DNA of 15,117 nt from an uncultured Oscillospiraceae bacterium (GTDB taxonomy: Bacteria > Bacillota > Clostridia > Oscillospirales > Oscillospiraceae), in assembly GCA_947624465.1 (NCBI GenBank), contig CANQKJ010000020.1:1-15117 (forward strand). Reading direction: 5' to 3'. Below, in pieces: positions 14,564 through 15,117 of the stretch (the first letter of the stretch is position 1; each line of letters starts with the position of its first letter). The position numbers and the translations under genes are program-made. The notes below the pieces were generated by a model, which had not been told where the DNA came from, searched no databases, and saw nothing but the letters and a program-made list of their open reading frames with translations.

Positions 14564-15117
14564 ATGTGGAACAAGATATGGGCCCTTGTCAAAGGGGACG
14601 TGGTGCTCACCGCGTCCGCCCTGCTGGCGATCGGTTCCTGTTTTCTGACCCCGCCGGATAAGGAGTACCTGGGCTATCTCAACGCCCAGACCCTTATCGT
14701 GCTGTTCTGCTTCATGGCGGTGATGGCGGGCCTCAAGGAGATGGGCGCGTTCCAGCGGCTGGGGGAGGCCCTCCTCCGCAGGCTCAGCCGGGAGCGGACG
14801 CTGGCGGCGGTGCTGGTGGGGCTGTGCTTTTTCGGCAGCATGGTCATCACCAACGACGTGGCCCTCATCACCTTTGTGCCCCTGGCGGCGCTGGTGCTGG
14901 ACATGGCGGGCCGCCGGTCCTCCCTGTGCCTGACGGTGACCCTGATGACCGTCGCCGCCAACCTGGGGTCCATCCTGACCCCCATCGGCAACCCCCAGAA
15001 TCTGTACCTGTTTGCCGTGTCCGGTATGTCTCTGGGGGAGTTTTGTTATAAAATGACGTTTGTCAAGACGCGGATTGAACGTGCCACCAAAAGCAGGCGA
15101 GGAACCGAGGGCAGATG
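14564..15117 (+). CDS. ArsB/NhaD/SLC13-type anion permease, 5' part, with an atypical end near the window edge
   Basis: The frame is open for 184 codons to the right edge. From the ATG at 14564 (a weak AGAGAG upstream) the protein begins MWNKIWALVKGDVVLTASAL. It has membrane helices at about 12-29, 42-57, 80-95, 98-114 and 121-140. The two signature stretches of the YbiR-like/ArsB-NhaD ion transporter superfamily are clear: GSMVITNDVALITFVPLA (91-108) and ANLGSILTPIGNPQNLYL (132-149). These permeases move anions or Na+/H+ across the inner membrane; the substrate is unknown. After SGMSLGEF (153-160, ending at 15043) the expected membrane segment is replaced by a charged stretch, FVKTRIERATKSRRG, and G+C drops to 37 of 77 bases. 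The gene may be interrupted there. Confidence 0.8.
   Translation, partial: MWNKIWALVKGDVVLTASALLAIGSCFLTPPDKEYLGYLNAQTLIVLFCFMAVMAGLKEMGAFQRLGEALLRRLSRERTLAAVLVGLCFFGSMVITNDVALITFVPLAALVLDMAGRRSSLCLTVTLMTVAANLGSILTPIGNPQNLYLFAVSGMSLGEFCYKMTFVKTRIERATKSRRGTEGR

Noticed and set aside
15060..15117. A group II intron or known insertion-sequence end at the right edge
   Set aside because: I could not match a GUGYG intron start or any terminal inverted repeat I recognise, and too little of the new sequence is visible to name an element.

Overview
The window looks like chromosomal core DNA from a high-G+C Clostridia/Firmicutes bacterium, most likely an Oscillospiraceae-type gut anaerobe (Flavonifractor, Lawsonibacter or Pseudoflavonifractor relatives). 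This rests on three things: a T-box leader in front of ileS, the miaA-hfq pair next to a HlyD-like gene and a YggS/YlmE gene, and Firmicute-style promoters and Shine-Dalgarno sites in DNA with strongly G/C-ending codons. The genus is inference. I saw no tRNA or rRNA genes, CRISPR array or complete mobile element.

Left block (1-2777, minus strand): a promoter at 2749-2777 drives miaA (tRNA A37 prenylation), hfq (RNA chaperone), a single-pass HlyD-like envelope protein, and a YggS/YlmE PLP-binding protein that runs off the left edge. The gaps are short and the genes look like one operon. The miaA-hfq junction can fold so that the hfq Shine-Dalgarno is partly paired with bases directly after the miaA stop codon.

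Central block (2825-11370, plus strand): a divergent promoter at 2825-2853 leads into a row of tightly packed genes. They encode a DEAD-box RNA helicase with a long basic tail, a membrane-anchored metallophosphoesterase, MnmG (tRNA U34 modification), a MurT-like Mur ligase, a GatD-like class I amidotransferase, a frameshifted histidine phosphatase, and PrmA (ribosomal protein L11 methylation). A strong intrinsic terminator follows prmA. The theme is RNA and translation maintenance, with a cell-wall pair inserted in the middle.

Right block (11385-15117, plus strand): a strong promoter, a T-box riboswitch with an AUC (Ile) specifier and its own terminator, ileS, a perfect hairpin terminator, and the 5' part of an ArsB/NhaD/SLC13-type permease. 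The permease loses family resemblance and drops in G+C at about 15044, just before the right edge.

The most unusual observation is the MurT/GatD-like pair. All three residues of the glutaminase triad known from Staphylococcus aureus GatD/MurT (Cys94, His189, and Asp349 of MurT) are replaced, by Gly93, Thr190 and Glu359, although both reading frames are intact and the ligase P-loop and zinc ribbon are retained. The pair therefore cannot be a standard glutamine-dependent lipid II amidating enzyme and may do something different.
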